DNA from: Armillaria gallica
Lineage: Eukaryota > Basidiomycota > Agaricomycetes > Agaricales > Physalacriaceae
NCBI GenBank assembly: GCA_037576215.1
Contig: JBANDB010000002.1
Coordinates: forward strand, 1,860,001-1,924,000
DNA length: 64,000 bases
Reading direction: 5' to 3'
The notes under the pieces were generated by a model, which did not search any database, was not told the DNA's origin, and worked only from the letters and a program-made list of their open reading frames with translations. Position numbers and translations under genes: made by a program. Below are positions 42,428 through 54,063 of the stretch, piece by piece. How positions within the stretch are numbered: position 1 is the first letter of the stretch; each line of letters opens with the position of its first letter.

Positions 42428-43634
42428 TTGTGAAATAGTGTTGAAGAGGCAAGTACGCCCTGTATTCGGACCTGTATATACCCATGGACTAAGTAGTATT
42501 TACAACGTCTTCTTTTTCTATTTTTCTACCTACATACATTCGAGCTGTCCTCGCATCGTATATATACCTTGTAGCTACATCTAGTTCCTCAGACGTGTTC
42601 TCTATCTTCGAGCGCACTCTGAGGTGAGCATTTATTTATATACTTCTCCTCGTACCTTACTTACTGTTCCTGTAGTAAATTGTATCTTACAGATTCAATA
42701 CATGTCGCGCTCTATCGCTAACAAAGAGTACCTTCTGAGCGTGTACGGGAAATCCGCTCTCATTTATTTATTGTCTTGTTGTAATAAACAACGACACGGA
42801 TTTGAGGGTTACAGGTATGTATATTCAAATGTGTCCCACTCGCCTTACATATGTAGTCCTCCCCAAAATTGATTTTTGGACTCATCCTATCAACTTAAGT
42901 GATGTTCCTCTGACAAAAACCATCAACGAAATCCTTTCTTTGTTCACCTTTTCTATTATAACCACTACAGAAATTTCTGCGAATGTTCATCCAAATTAGC
43001 ACCACGGTCTCAAAAACTCTGTCTAGGCCATCGGCCCATCCAAATGTAAGGGAACTCTGTGTGCGCCACATTTTTTGCAGCTCACCGCGTTCATATCTTT
43101 GTTGTCCTGATGGAACACCTGAACCGTATGATTCTGATCATCTGTGTTTTTTCTCTCTTTCAGCGGAGGATTTCTAGTCAGTGTTTTCTTCGTATTTAAT
43201 TAATCCGTACACCCATGGTATGCCAGAGGCAGGAGGATGACACGGAAAGGAGAGATATCATTAAGTCAAGATCATTAATTTTAATTTTCACTAATAACCT
43301 ACGATAGGCCTTACCCTCTTCCTCGTACTTCTATTTCATCAGCTAGAGGGTAAGATTTCTCAGTTCAGCCAAGGACGTTAAATGGAGAATGAAAGTAACC
43401 ATGTAGACAATCATACTAGGCTTGATGAGAAACGTCGACCTTTCTCAACCAATATAAATGAACGTTCAACGCACAAAAATCATTCTTTGGTATAACTACA
43501 TATGAAAGCCGAGCGGAACACATGTGAACACATGAGTCGTAACATCCAAATTCGCGTCGGCGACAAGACAGTAAATAAACGAAAGCGGATTTCCCGTACA
43601 CGGTGTAAGCTCAAAGAAGGGTACTATCTAACAG
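42428..43634. other. Centre of the DUF6534 inverted duplication
   Basis: 3' flanks of genes A and B are inverted copies of each other: 42720-42930 (for example GTACGGGAAATCCGCT) matches 43430-43610 on the opposite strand. About 490 bases (42940-43430) are unique spacer. No gene is seen. Confidence 0.6.
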
Positions 43635-44954
43635 TTACGCAGAGAGGCTTACACTACTGCCCTGTACTTCTGCTGCTTGGAAGGTAATATCCCTTATCAT
43701 AGTGCTTGTGATGCTCATATCGGTGGACAACCCATAGATATCCCGTCCGCCCATAATTCGTATTCGCGAATTCAGAACCATGTAGATGGCATTAACATAC
43801 AGTTTTGGCATGAGCACAGCGGGTGCAACGTAGAAAGTCTGGTGAGGGAACGCCAAAAACAGGATACAGGTGACCAAGGCCATAAGAGCTGGACGTGGAG
43901 TGAATATTGTGACCATAGCTAGTAATGTAGAGTGCATACCTGTCGCAGATCCCGTTTCAATAGTGAGACGAATTAACTTTGTCACCAGCATTTGGGTGCG
44001 ACGGAGACTAGTATTGCTGCGCATAAGCTACGACATAGTATCAACATCAATACAGATACTTGAAAGAGAGAAAGGGCTCACATAGTAAGTCATGCAGATA
44101 GCAATGACAATATCACACAAGGCAGAGCCTCCGCACCAAATCTGGTGTGCATCAGCACCATGAACACGAGATATCTACTTACTTACTTACCCCGGCGGCG
44201 ATGGACGACTTGAGGCTATAAAGTTTGATGAGATCGCCTGCTTGAAACGAGTAGATACCTGTGATTGTAGCAGCCACAGACGTGGTCAAGGACACCTATC
44301 ACGAGGTAAGCTAGACTACCAGTATAGCGCGGAGAAAGAGCATGACAACGAACACAGATGACGAAAGCAGGAACAATTCGTGACTTTGACAATATGTAGA
44401 TTCGGTACGCATAGAAGACCTGCCCGACACAAGCAACTGAAGTCGTGATAAGCAACGGGGAATCGAGCAGAAGGTGCTGCACATACCAACAGCGCTGACG
44501 ACGGGGACGGTTAGCCAATCAAGGTGCATGTCAGTGAGCGCCTCCATATCACCGAAGCCGTAACCGAATATTGCAAAAACGTCGTGGGTGACGAGCATCG
44601 TCTGAACAAATTCAACAACGTATATGCCATAGACGAGACATTTTGTGAATTTCCTGTCGTTCGGAAATGCCAGATAATACAGGTCTACCGAGATGTATTA
44701 GATACAGATGAATGAGGAGTGGATTAGGAGTGACGCACACAGTTGCACAGAAAGAGTTCCGAAGAGTCCCCAGTGCAGGAGATAGGCAACGATCTAGATT
44801 GCCGTGTTAGAGAGACTGAATAGACTAAACGCGAAGATGTGACGAGCCGCGGGTCCAGATCTGAGATGGGATAACTCAGTATATAAGTACCACTCAAAGT
44901 CAATATTATCACCTACAGCCTTTCTATGGGATAACCTGCAGGGACGGGCTTCAT
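43635..44954 (-). CDS. DUF6534 multi-pass membrane protein, gene B
   Basis: Exons: complement(43635..43888, 43940..44027, 44082..44141, 44191..44295, 44354..44436, 44487..44684, 44739..44793), giving 280 aa plus an unresolved first exon (conserved ATG at 44954, MKPVPAGYPIERL). Six internal exon lengths (55, 198, 83, 105, 60, 88) equal those of gene A exactly. The core has IVAYLLHWGLFGTLSVQL, KCLVYGIYVVEFVQTM, IWCGGSALCDIVIAICMTYY and LVTKLIRLTIETGSAT. The C-terminal tail is shorter than in A and C (stop after QGSSVSLSA). Gene B is the mirror copy of gene A (tail to tail). Confidence 0.82.
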
Positions 44955-46090
44955 GTTGCGTCTGGGGTAGTTTTACCGATTCTGAAGGTAAGAGCTTGTA
45001 CATTTATGTCCGACCGCCGTCGCTGAAACATCGCGCTCAAATTCCAAAGCCGATCAGCACCACACACCTAGCTGAAAGGCAATACTCTGATTTCAACTAT
45101 GATCATTAATGGTCCACGCATTGGCCTATAGATGTGATTGTGGTGATTCCGTTCCCCAGGTTCAGAAGAAATCTCCGAACCGAGGTATAGGAGGAAAGGT
45201 ACTAGTAGCGTGCGGCGTTGCTATTAAACTGATTCTGAAACTGTCCATAGAATACACCGTCAGAAGAAATAAGAATTTATTAATCACCGTGCTGTATACT
45301 AAACAGTTGTCGCGTCCGATATCTATTCTTCTTCTTCTTCATCGGAATCTCTGTGTTTCTCAATGGCAAAACACTCCTGGACCACGTCTTTCGAGTCTCC
45401 CCTTCGAAATCGAACTCCACCGAGAACAAGTCAGGAAATGTAGAAATAGGCTAAGGCTCGAGGGTCATCGATGTGTCGTGAAGAGAATGCACGCGTGGGA
45501 AAACAAGAAGCAGCCATCGTACCAAAATAGAAACCCCCAAAATGAATGACCAACTCGTTGGCCGGCTCCCGTAGACGAGAACCATTTATTGGGTGTCTTG
45601 CTTGGTGATCTGGAGCTTGTAGATTTGAACCCCGAAAATTGACGAAAATCTCGGAAGCATCAAGGCGGCATTGTCAACAGAGTCGATGTGACGAGCCGCA
45701 AAAAATGTCAAGTGTATAGAGTTGCTGTGCATGCATTTTTGTTATTGCGTCGGCTCCTAAGTAGTACAAAAATACGGACATTTCGATAGAAGAGCGACCA
45801 AAGAAAGGACTTCGTCGATGGTTTGGGTTAGGGCGTCGGTCCTTGAATAAATATCGTTACGAACTTCGTGTATGAAGTAACAGAAGTTGAGATGAGCTCA
45901 AAGATCACGGTAACCCTTTTGATGGCTGTATAGGTAAAGCCGGGTGAGATACATAAAGTCGTCAGATTTGAATTGGCATCGGTATTCATTACAACGTTAC
46001 CAACACCAAGACAGTAAATAAATCAGAGAGGGGCGCCCGTACACGGTGTGTCAAAAAATGCGCTCGAACGGTGGCGCTCATACCACCGTC
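44955..46090. other. Spacer between DUF6534 genes B and C
   Basis: The first 250 bases are the duplicated upstream flank of gene B (compare 40700-40960 and 47620-47800). An open frame at 45109-45549 overlaps this flank and has no recognisable domain; I treat it as chance. The rest is unassigned. Confidence 0.5.
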
Positions 46091-47534
46091 CTAGGGTTTC
46101 TCCTTGGGGAAACAGTCTGCTCCAATAAAGGACATAAACCAACCGTCATGACTGACACTCATTCGACCCATTTCATGATCATCATTGAACACCTCTTTAG
46201 GTATTGCGACCGCTGGCACTCGTCCTTGCACCCCATCCGTGGGCCGTGTGCCTTCTGTCGATTGAGAAGTGATATCTCGTATCATAGTGCTCGTGATGCT
46301 TATATCAGTTGATGATGTATAGGTATCCCGCCCACCTATAATTCGGATTCGCGAATTCAGCACCATGAGAATGGTATTAGCATACAGCTTGGGGATGATG
46401 AAGGCTGGTGTCCCATAGAAGGTCTGCTGAGGAAACGCAACAAAGAGGATAACGGTAATCAAGGCGACAAGAGCTGGGCGTATGTGGTGTTAGTCTTGTG
46501 ACGACGGCTAATAATACAGAGCGAATACCTGTCGCAGATCCCGTTTCTATAATGAGACGAATTAGCTTTGTGACCAGCATTCGGGTTTGACGGATGCTAG
46601 TATTGCTGCGCATAAGCTACGAAATAGTATTAGCATCTATACAGGTGACTGAAAGAGAGAAAGAGGTTACGTAGTATGTCATGCAGATAGCGATAATGAT
46701 ATCACACAGGGCGGAGGCTGCGCACCAAATCTACGCGTGATTCAGCATGATGAGCCGGGACGGCCAGTCAGTTACTCACCCCAAAGGCGATGGATGTCTT
46801 CCGGTTATTGAGTTTAGTGACGTCGCCTGCTTGGAGACTGAGGACACCTGTGATTAGAGCTGCCACAGAACTGGTCAAGGATACCTGCAAATAGATGTAT
46901 TAGACCGACATGGAGAAAGGACACGGAAACGAACACAAATGACGAATATCGGGACAATTCGCGACTTTGACAATATGAAGATTCGGTATGCATAGAAGAC
47001 CTGCCCGGCGCAAGCAGCTGCACTCCATGATAATCAGTGACAGGAAAGTGAGCAGAAGATGCCGCACGCACCAATGCCGCTCATGATAGGGATAACTAGC
47101 CAATGTAAATCCATTGCAGTCAGGGCTTCCATGTCACCGAATCCGTACCCGAACATGTCGAAAGCGTCGCGGGTGGCTAACATCGTCTGAACAAATTCGA
47201 CAATGTAGATGCCATAGACAAGACATTTTGTGAATTTCCTGTCCTTCGGAAATGCTAGATAGTACAGATCTACCGAGATGTATTAGACACAAATTAATGG
47301 AGACTGATTCGGGCCAACGCACACAGCTGCACAGAAAGAGTTCCGAAGAGTCCCCAGTGCACAAGATAGGCAACGATCTAAATTAGCCTGTCAAGGATTG
47401 AAGAAACTAAACGCAAAGAAGACGAGCCAAGGGTCCAGACCTGAGATGAGATAATTCAGTATATAAGTGCCTCTTAATTTCAAGATTCTAACCTACAGCC
47501 TTTCTATGGGATAACCTGCGGGGACGGGCTGCAT
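46091..47534 (-). CDS. DUF6534 multi-pass membrane protein, gene C
   Basis: Exons: complement(46091..46473, 46529..46616, 46671..46730, 46780..46884, 46935..47017, 47072..47269, 47323..47377), 323 aa plus the unresolved start exon (conserved ATG at 47534, MQPVPAGYPIERL). Internal exon lengths equal those of genes A and B. The C-terminal tail resembles gene A (DTYTSSTDISITSTMIRDIT, FNDDHEMG) but ends CFPKEKP. Gene C is in tandem with gene B. All frames and splice borders look intact, so all three copies may be active. Confidence 0.82.
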
Positions 47535-48381
47535 GTTGTGTCTGGGGTTCTTTTACCGATTCCGAAGGGACAGAACCTGTACATATAAATATTTCCGACC
47601 GCCATCGTGAGAAATCTGAAGGAAGGCGCTCAAATACAAGGCCGCTCAGCGTCACACACCGAGTTGATAGGCAGTCCAATTACTCTGATTTCGACCATGT
47701 TCATCAGCGGTCAGCGCTTCAGCTATTGTACTATCAAATCAATTATCATGATTCCCTTCCATCGGTTCAGAGGAATCCCCGAACCAAGATTAACCGAATT
47801 CCGATGCTGGAGCGTTGATATCGAGTTGATATTGCACCTACTGCAGGAATAACGGTGAGAAGGAATATCATACTGGATTTATCACTCACCATGCAGTGCA
47901 GTCACGGTCGTGCCCGACATCTATCTACTTCCTCATTAAACAGGTGTATCAAAAGCGGTATCTAATGCCCAAGATTTTCCCATTGTTGGAGGTCATCTGT
48001 CTGATATTTCAGAACATCCGGTTTTTTGGTTGATATGAAGAACGCCCTGGATAGACAGTATACTTATGGGGTAGACTAGCAATTGCCAATCTCTGTATAC
48101 ATCTCTTCGGGCGGTAACAAAATACGGTGCAGGCGGGGAACATACGTCTCATGGGGAACGGCAAATTTTAGAGAGCGGCCAAACCTAATCTCAAGGCCCC
48201 ACGAGCGCTCACGACTGGAAGGTTGATACTCGGATATCGGACCGACTAGGCGTCTCGCTGACAAAGCCCTATGTATAGACCGTCATTGTCCATTGCCTAT
48301 TTTGGACTTCAACATCACTTCGTCCTTGACGCCGACGACAATGAGCTGAGCATCCCACAACGCTGAGCAGGCATATCTATA
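47535..48381. other. Upstream region of gene C and of the J-domain gene
   Basis: The left part repeats the upstream flank of genes A and B (for example GGTTCAGAGGAATCCCCGAACC near 47763-47785 against 45160-45182). The right part is unassigned and includes the promoter of the J-domain gene. Confidence 0.5.
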
Positions 48382-49648
48382 ATGGCGTATTCTATAATTC
48401 TGGGCATGATTGGCTGGTCTGTCCTGCCCGACTTTGCCACCACCTACACACTTCGCTTCATTCACGGACAAATGAAGAATCCTCCGTCGCCCCGTACTCC
48501 GCTGTACGTACAACACTATCGTTACACCTTCGCGTTTGTCGTGCTCGCATATCTCCTATACAATCTCGTCCAGAGCTCCAACTCAGTGCCTCCCAACTTT
48601 TACCAGATTCTGGGGGTCCCACATGATGTTGACGACAATGGACTAAAACTCGCTTTCCGTCAATTCGCGAAACGGTACCACCCAGATAAGCCTGGCATTG
48701 GCCCTGGGGGCGCTGAGATGTTCATGAGGGTCCGTGATGCGTTTGAGGCTTTGAAGAATCCGGTTGTCCGGTTCGCGTATGATAGGTACGATGAAGCCAC
48801 CCATTGCTTCTGGATGATACTGATATGTACTAGGTTCGGACCTGATGTTCTGATTTGGCAACAGCTTTCGACACCCAGAGAGTACCTACGGCAAGGTCTC
48901 ATGCAGTCTTCGGGCTTTCATATCGTCAGCGGTCTCGTCCTGGTCTTCTACTCTTCTATCGGTCGAGAGAGTCCAGTCAAATTTGTATGTGTGCCCGTTA
49001 CTATCGGAGAATGTGTTCTGACTTCTGAGTACCTAGTGGCGTTATATTCTTTATGCCGCGTTTCTCTTCTCTGAAATCGCATTATTGGTATCACCGTCAC
49101 CTTCCACCACCCTATCAAAACCGTCGATCCTCCATTCTTTCTTTCCCCAACGCGTTGCCTTCCAGCACGTTCTCTTTTTGCACCAACTCTTTTTCTCTCT
49201 GAGCGTTGCTGTTAGTCGCGTCGCACCCAGGCTTTTCCCCGAGCTTCCCGACCAAACTGCCGTCGAACTTGAGAAGCTCCACGCCCTTGCGGGTATGGCG
49301 GATCGCGAAGCTTCTATGCTTTTACATACGGAACTTCATTCTGTCCATCCCGTCACTAGCTCTTCGGAACGAGTCTCGCACTCTCGTATGAGACCGCTTC
49401 TTGAACCGTCATCCGATGTGATGGACGAGCTCTCGAAGGAGATGGAGAATATGATAATAGAGACAAATATCAAGAAGGATGCAGGGCCATTGAAGACTTT
49501 ATGGGTGACCGCGGTGCAGAAGGGACACAATTCCACCATAGAGCCCAAGTTGGAGAACTCTGGCAAAAATTTACCCTCACCTAGGCCATCGCCGCCTCCT
49601 CGAATCCCCAGTAACAATTATATCAGAGCCAGGAGTCTCAGTTATTAA
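48382..49648 (+). CDS. Membrane-anchored J-domain (DnaJ/Hsp40) protein
   Basis: Exons 48382-48785, 48834-48984 and 49037-49648, 388 aa. The N-terminus has a membrane segment (FAFVVLAYLLYNLV, about 51-64) and then a J domain at about 72-137: NFYQILGVPHDVDD, FAKRYHPDKPG with the catalytic HPD, and DAFEALKNPVVRFAYDRF. Further hydrophobic segments follow (GFHIVSGLVLVFY, FWRYILYAAFLFSEIALLV, LFFSLSVAVSRVAP), and the tail is polar. It probably recruits an Hsp70 at the ER or mitochondrial outer membrane. The layout resembles fungal Hsp40 membrane proteins near the end of ER translocon partners, but it is shorter than Sec63 and lacks its Brl domain. Confidence 0.85.
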
Positions 49649-50035
49649 CCATTTTGCTCTCATTGTATCATCATTTTCTAGATTCGAAGTGACTTTTCTA
49701 TCTTTAGCAGTCTGAACGAAGATGTCATCATGTTTTGTACTGGATCTCGCTGATGACAGTGAAGAAGAACCTCGGCGCCACGGACTAGTGTCATGTCCTT
49801 GTGAAGTCTTATCGACCAGGGACACTAAACAAGGATATTCGTAACTCGCAAGGCTGCAGCCCCAAGCGTGACAGAAAAAGAAAGGCTAAGCCGCTCTGTC
49901 TCATATCATTCACGATGGTTTCAAAGAGCCTTTTGTCCATCTCCGGTGCTGTGCCAATGTCGCAATCGCCTTTCTTGCAGTTGGATATCGTATAAAGGCT
50001 TGCCTTCGAAGGGATGCGAAAGTTAACAAACTACC
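49649..50035. other. Intergenic stretch
   Basis: 3' flank of the J-domain gene; nothing else recognised. Confidence 0.5.
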
Positions 50036-50458
50036 ATGAGTTATTCATACCCCAACTTCCTTACAGATTTCGCTCTCGCTGAGGCTGTTTCCTTGGGCGC
50101 ATATCCATTAATTATCACCAGCCCCTTTCCCTCCGCCATCCTTTTTGATCGTTCGTTGTCGCCTTCCCCTAGGGTCGAAGATGAGAAGGATATGCGTGGA
50201 AGCTGCGTCGAAAGAGAGGCGAAGCAGAAAAGCGCGCAAGATGGAGGCCTCCTTCAGAGGTTCATGCGCTGGTGGAAGGGACAAGATGATGAGAAGGTCG
50301 ACAGGCGGGGGGATAACGTAGTGCATGCTTTCGTGGATGGACACATTGCATCACCCTCTGCGTTATCTTTGGCTTCAACTCGCTCACTAGATGCGTACGA
50401 ATGGGCTTTAGACATTGGTAGCCGGAGACGGGGTTTCCATCCGTATTTGTCGACTTGA
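50036..50458 (+). CDS. Possible small hypothetical protein, 140 aa
   Basis: One open frame starting MSYSYPNFLTDFALAEAVSL, with a charged middle (RVEDEKDMRGSCVEREAKQK, QRFMRWWKGQDDEKVDRRGD). No domain recognised. Amino-acid composition is protein-like, but there is no splice or homology evidence, so this is a weak call. Confidence 0.35.
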   Translation: MSYSYPNFLTDFALAEAVSLGAYPLIITSPFPSAILFDRSLSPSPRVEDEKDMRGSCVEREAKQKSAQDGGLLQRFMRWWKGQDDEKVDRRGDNVVHAFVDGHIASPSALSLASTRSLDAYEWALDIGSRRRGFHPYLST

Positions 50459-51406
50459 GTGGAAGATCCCTGGCAGACACCGTGACCATACAGGGTCCAT
50501 CGTTCGTTCAGGACAGCTCAAGCGTTGTATCATTTACAGGCACATTCCATCTTCGTATTTTACGGCATCTGCGTCCTAATCACTTTCCTTACTACGCTAA
50601 TAATTGGCTGTCTCATCGCCGCCACAACGAGGAAATGGTTATAAAAATATCCAGATGCCCAAGTCGGGATTATCTTCCTTGCGCATCGTACGGCCGATAA
50701 AGACCACTGGATAAAATCAGCGGAACGTTCTTTCAAAACCGCCAAGCGTTGCCAAGAGATAAAGCTAGAGGTACCGAGAGCGAGTAGATCAGGTTGTGGC
50801 GTTGTTGGAGACGGACCAAGCTACCAATCAGTCGCCAAGTCTTCTTGACTTCACCATTTCGATTCAGTCTAGCGTGCCCTGGCAGTGGCTTAGCCCCCCC
50901 TGAGCTATAGAGCAACAAAAAAGCGCCTAATCAGATAAGATTCTAGACGAACTAATCTGATTAGATTCCGTCATATGCGCGCTATCGGAGGACTGTCGGC
51001 TTATCAGATAATTGTCTGGGCTTAACGTACCTCATGGGTGCTACGCTTCGAAATGTATCATTCGAAGCGCCTTGCTAGGGTTCTGGGGACATAGCAGGTG
51101 TATACATGTCACGCAACCTTCCTTGTGTATACTAATCGCTGTTTCTTTGCTGGTGTGACTAGGACCAAGCATCGTAGTAACGCTCAAGGTTCAGGGAACA
51201 GTACCCTTCACCTTCGCTTCGCCCAACCTGCAGGCCCCGTTCCTTACGATTCGGAATTCGGAGCAGGTTCAGCCTAATGTCAAACACACATGGGGATCAA
51301 CGGAGCTGGATTGATGCCCGTGCCTTATAAAAAGAACAGTTCAATGAACCAGGTTGAAGATCACGGTTGATTCTGTCCTCCTTCGACTCTTGACTTCGAA
51401 GTACCT
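50459..51406. other. Promoter-side region of the MFS gene
   Basis: About 950 bases without a recognised gene. It holds a short inverted pair near 50920-50965 (CTAATCAGAT / ATCTGATTAG). The final part contains GCCTTATAAAAAG at 51321-51333, a TATA-like element about 80 bases upstream of the start codon. Confidence 0.45.
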
Positions 51407-53822
51407 ATGACCACCGTCGAGGAAACCAAGTCCCAGACAGGATCCGAGAGCTCCATCGAGCGGAAACGCGACACCACCCAGACTCCCGAGTCCAAGCCAG
51501 AGCCTGAAGTCGCGGGTGTCGTGCGCATCGAAGCTCTGTACAAAGTTTTTGGCGGGAAAGGCGCACCCCTGTGGATTCTTTACCTCAGCATCGCCCTCAT
51601 TGCGTATGTGTACTCTCTCGATTCCAACACTACCAGCAGTTTCTTGCCCTTCGCTACTTCGGCTTTCGATTCCCATTCGTCGATTGGAACAATAGAAGTC
51701 GCTGCGGATATCATAGCTGCTGTAGGGAAACCCTTCATTGCAAAAATTGCGGATATCACGTCGAGACCGAGAGCTTATGTTTTCTCTCTGTGTTTTGTTA
51801 GTGATTTCCTGTTGTTTTCCTCGGGATGAATATCAACGCTGTTTTATAGTACATCCTCGGATACATCGTAATCGCGTCCTCTTCCACAGTAGGCGCAGTC
51901 TGTGCTGGAGAAGTGTTGTACACGATCGGGAGGACCGGTTTGGATTTGGTATGCCGTGATACTTCACAAGGTTATTTCCCCACAGATTGATATAACGACG
52001 TTAGGTAACCGACATCATCGTCGCCGATCTGTCTCCATTAAAGTGGAGAGGTTTCGCGACAGCTCTCCCATCTTCTCCGTACATCATCAATGCCTTTATC
52101 TCTGCTGAAATCACCAATGGGTTCCTCCCTGGAAAGTGGCGGTGGGGTTATGGAATCTTTATCGTGAGCTTCGACGTTTTTTAACGCATTTAATCGACTT
52201 CTGATGAGCATTTTCATAGATCATGCTTCCTGTTGTAATGGCGCCCGCCCTTACTGTATTGTTCTGGGCGGAGATCAAGTCCAAACGCGACGGCACTGTG
52301 TCCATCGCGTCTAGCGCTTGGGAACGGCGCAACGAAGGGTCCGGCGAGAAAGTTACTTGGTATACCGTTGTCCGCGACTTCGGCGTCCACGTCGATATTA
52401 TGGGCCTCATCATACTGGGTACTGCCTGGGCGTTACTTTTCCTTCCGTTCACACTCTACGCTGATGCAAAGGGCGGGTGGAAAAATCGTACGTATTGTGC
52501 CGTTTTCTTGGAAGAATCATGTTTTGACAACCTCGAGCAGCCAGCATGATTGCCATGATCGTTGTAGGAGGTATTCTGCTATTCGGATTCGCGGCATATG
52601 AGAAATGGTTTGCTCGTTACCCACTTATGCCGGCGCGCGTCCTTAATAGGACTTTTGTTGGTGCGGTCACGGTCGATGTCCTCTACATGCTTTCTGGAAA
52701 CATGAGATCGTTGTATTATTCGAGTTGGACGTGGGTCATTAAGGACTGGTATGTCGTTTCCAGTCCGGTATAGGCTATATTTGCGACAGTCAGCTAAAGC
52801 AATGGTGTACAGGACAACTCGCGAGTGGACTTATTTCAATAAGACTATGACTGTCGGTCTTTGTGTATTCGGTATCGTTGGAGGTCTAATTCAACGCTAC
52901 ACTCATCGGTACAAGGTGCGCGTGTCTCGCTAATCTTTCTCCTTTAACCAACGTTGGATTATAGGCGCTCCAATTCACCGGTCTTTGCATTCGCATAATG
53001 TAAGATGGTTCTCCACCTAGCAGGCGCCCCGTACTAACTATCCTGCGCAGCGGTATGGGCTTGACTTTCTACGCCAGAGGCGATAACGCAACGTAAATGT
53101 CTTCTGCCACCATCTACATCGTCAATCTTAATCGATTCGTTAGGGACGTCGCCCTTGTTTGGACCCAGCTCCTCATCGCCATTGGCGGAGCATTTAGCGT
53201 CGTGGGCTCGCGCGTTGCCTCCCAAGCATCTGTGCCCCATGCCGACCTCGCACAAGTAATTTCCTTGATATCCCTTTGGACTTCCCTTGGTGGTAGTGTT
53301 GGGTATGCTATTGCCGCTGCAGTTTGGACGTAAGTAATCTGTCGACGATGAGATCCCTTTGCTAAATGTGTGTTTAGAGGTAAAATGCCTGGGTATCTCC
53401 ACAAGCACCTTCCATACAAGACGGACGCCGAGATCGCTAAGATATTTGGATCCATCAAGAGTGCTAGGAACCTCGGGGCGACGGATAAGACCAATGTCAT
53501 ATATGGTGCGTATCAACTGGCGGTATGTAACCGACTGTTGCTTATTCATGGCAATTCACATAGCATACAACGACACTGTATACCTCCTCTATCTTCCCGC
53601 TCTCATTCTTTGTGAGTCCAAAACAATTCTTGCGCATGCATGATTGAAAGCTTTACGTTGTCAGCTTTCCTCCCTCTTATAGTTTTGATATTCATGAGAA
53701 ACTTCTATCTCGGCGATAACCAGAACGCTGTACAGAACATTGGTATTGATGGTCGCGCTCTGGATAATAATCAAGCCGACGAGAAGAAGGAAGAAGACGC
53801 GGAAAAGGCGCCGGCAAAGTAA
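51407..53822 (+). CDS. MFS siderophore-iron type transporter, 12 exons
   Basis: Exons 51407-51796, 51850-51948, 52005-52163, 52220-52487, 52541-52748, 52813-52915, 52965-52999, 53051-53092, 53144-53329, 53378-53505, 53564-53611, 53665-53822; all phases close and give 607 aa, normal for the siderophore iron transporter branch (Sit1/Arn-like, 14 helices). Supporting features are a long hydrophilic N-terminus, YVYSLDSNTTSSFLPFATSAF, AAVGKPFIAKIADITSRPRAY, VADLSPLKWRGFATALPSSPYIINAF, and the late loop WTGKMPGYLHKHLP with AYNDTVYLLYLPAL, typical for this subfamily. It should import Fe(III)-siderophore complexes by proton symport at the plasma membrane. No siderophore synthase is nearby. Exon 7 is 35 bases and exon 8 42 bases. 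Confidence 0.88.
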
Positions 53823-54063
53823 ATTTGCCTCCCCCGTTTACTTATGATCTCTAGTTTTAATCTGTATGAAAATTGATGTGTCAAGCCATTGTTATTTAAT
53901 GTCTATTCTAATGAAAATGATGGTTACTTGGTGTCATAGTCTTCTTTCGCGACTTACACCGGATCACAGGCAATTTCTATAAGCCTAGGTTCTAAAATAC
54001 CTGGAGAATTTCAAGAATATATCCACAGTGCAATTGATGAGGCATAAATAAAAGACAGGCCAG

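Noticed and set aside
45109..45549. 146-codon open frame between DUF6534 genes
   Set aside because: Overlaps the duplicated upstream flank of the DUF6534 genes and the corresponding copies do not keep the frame.
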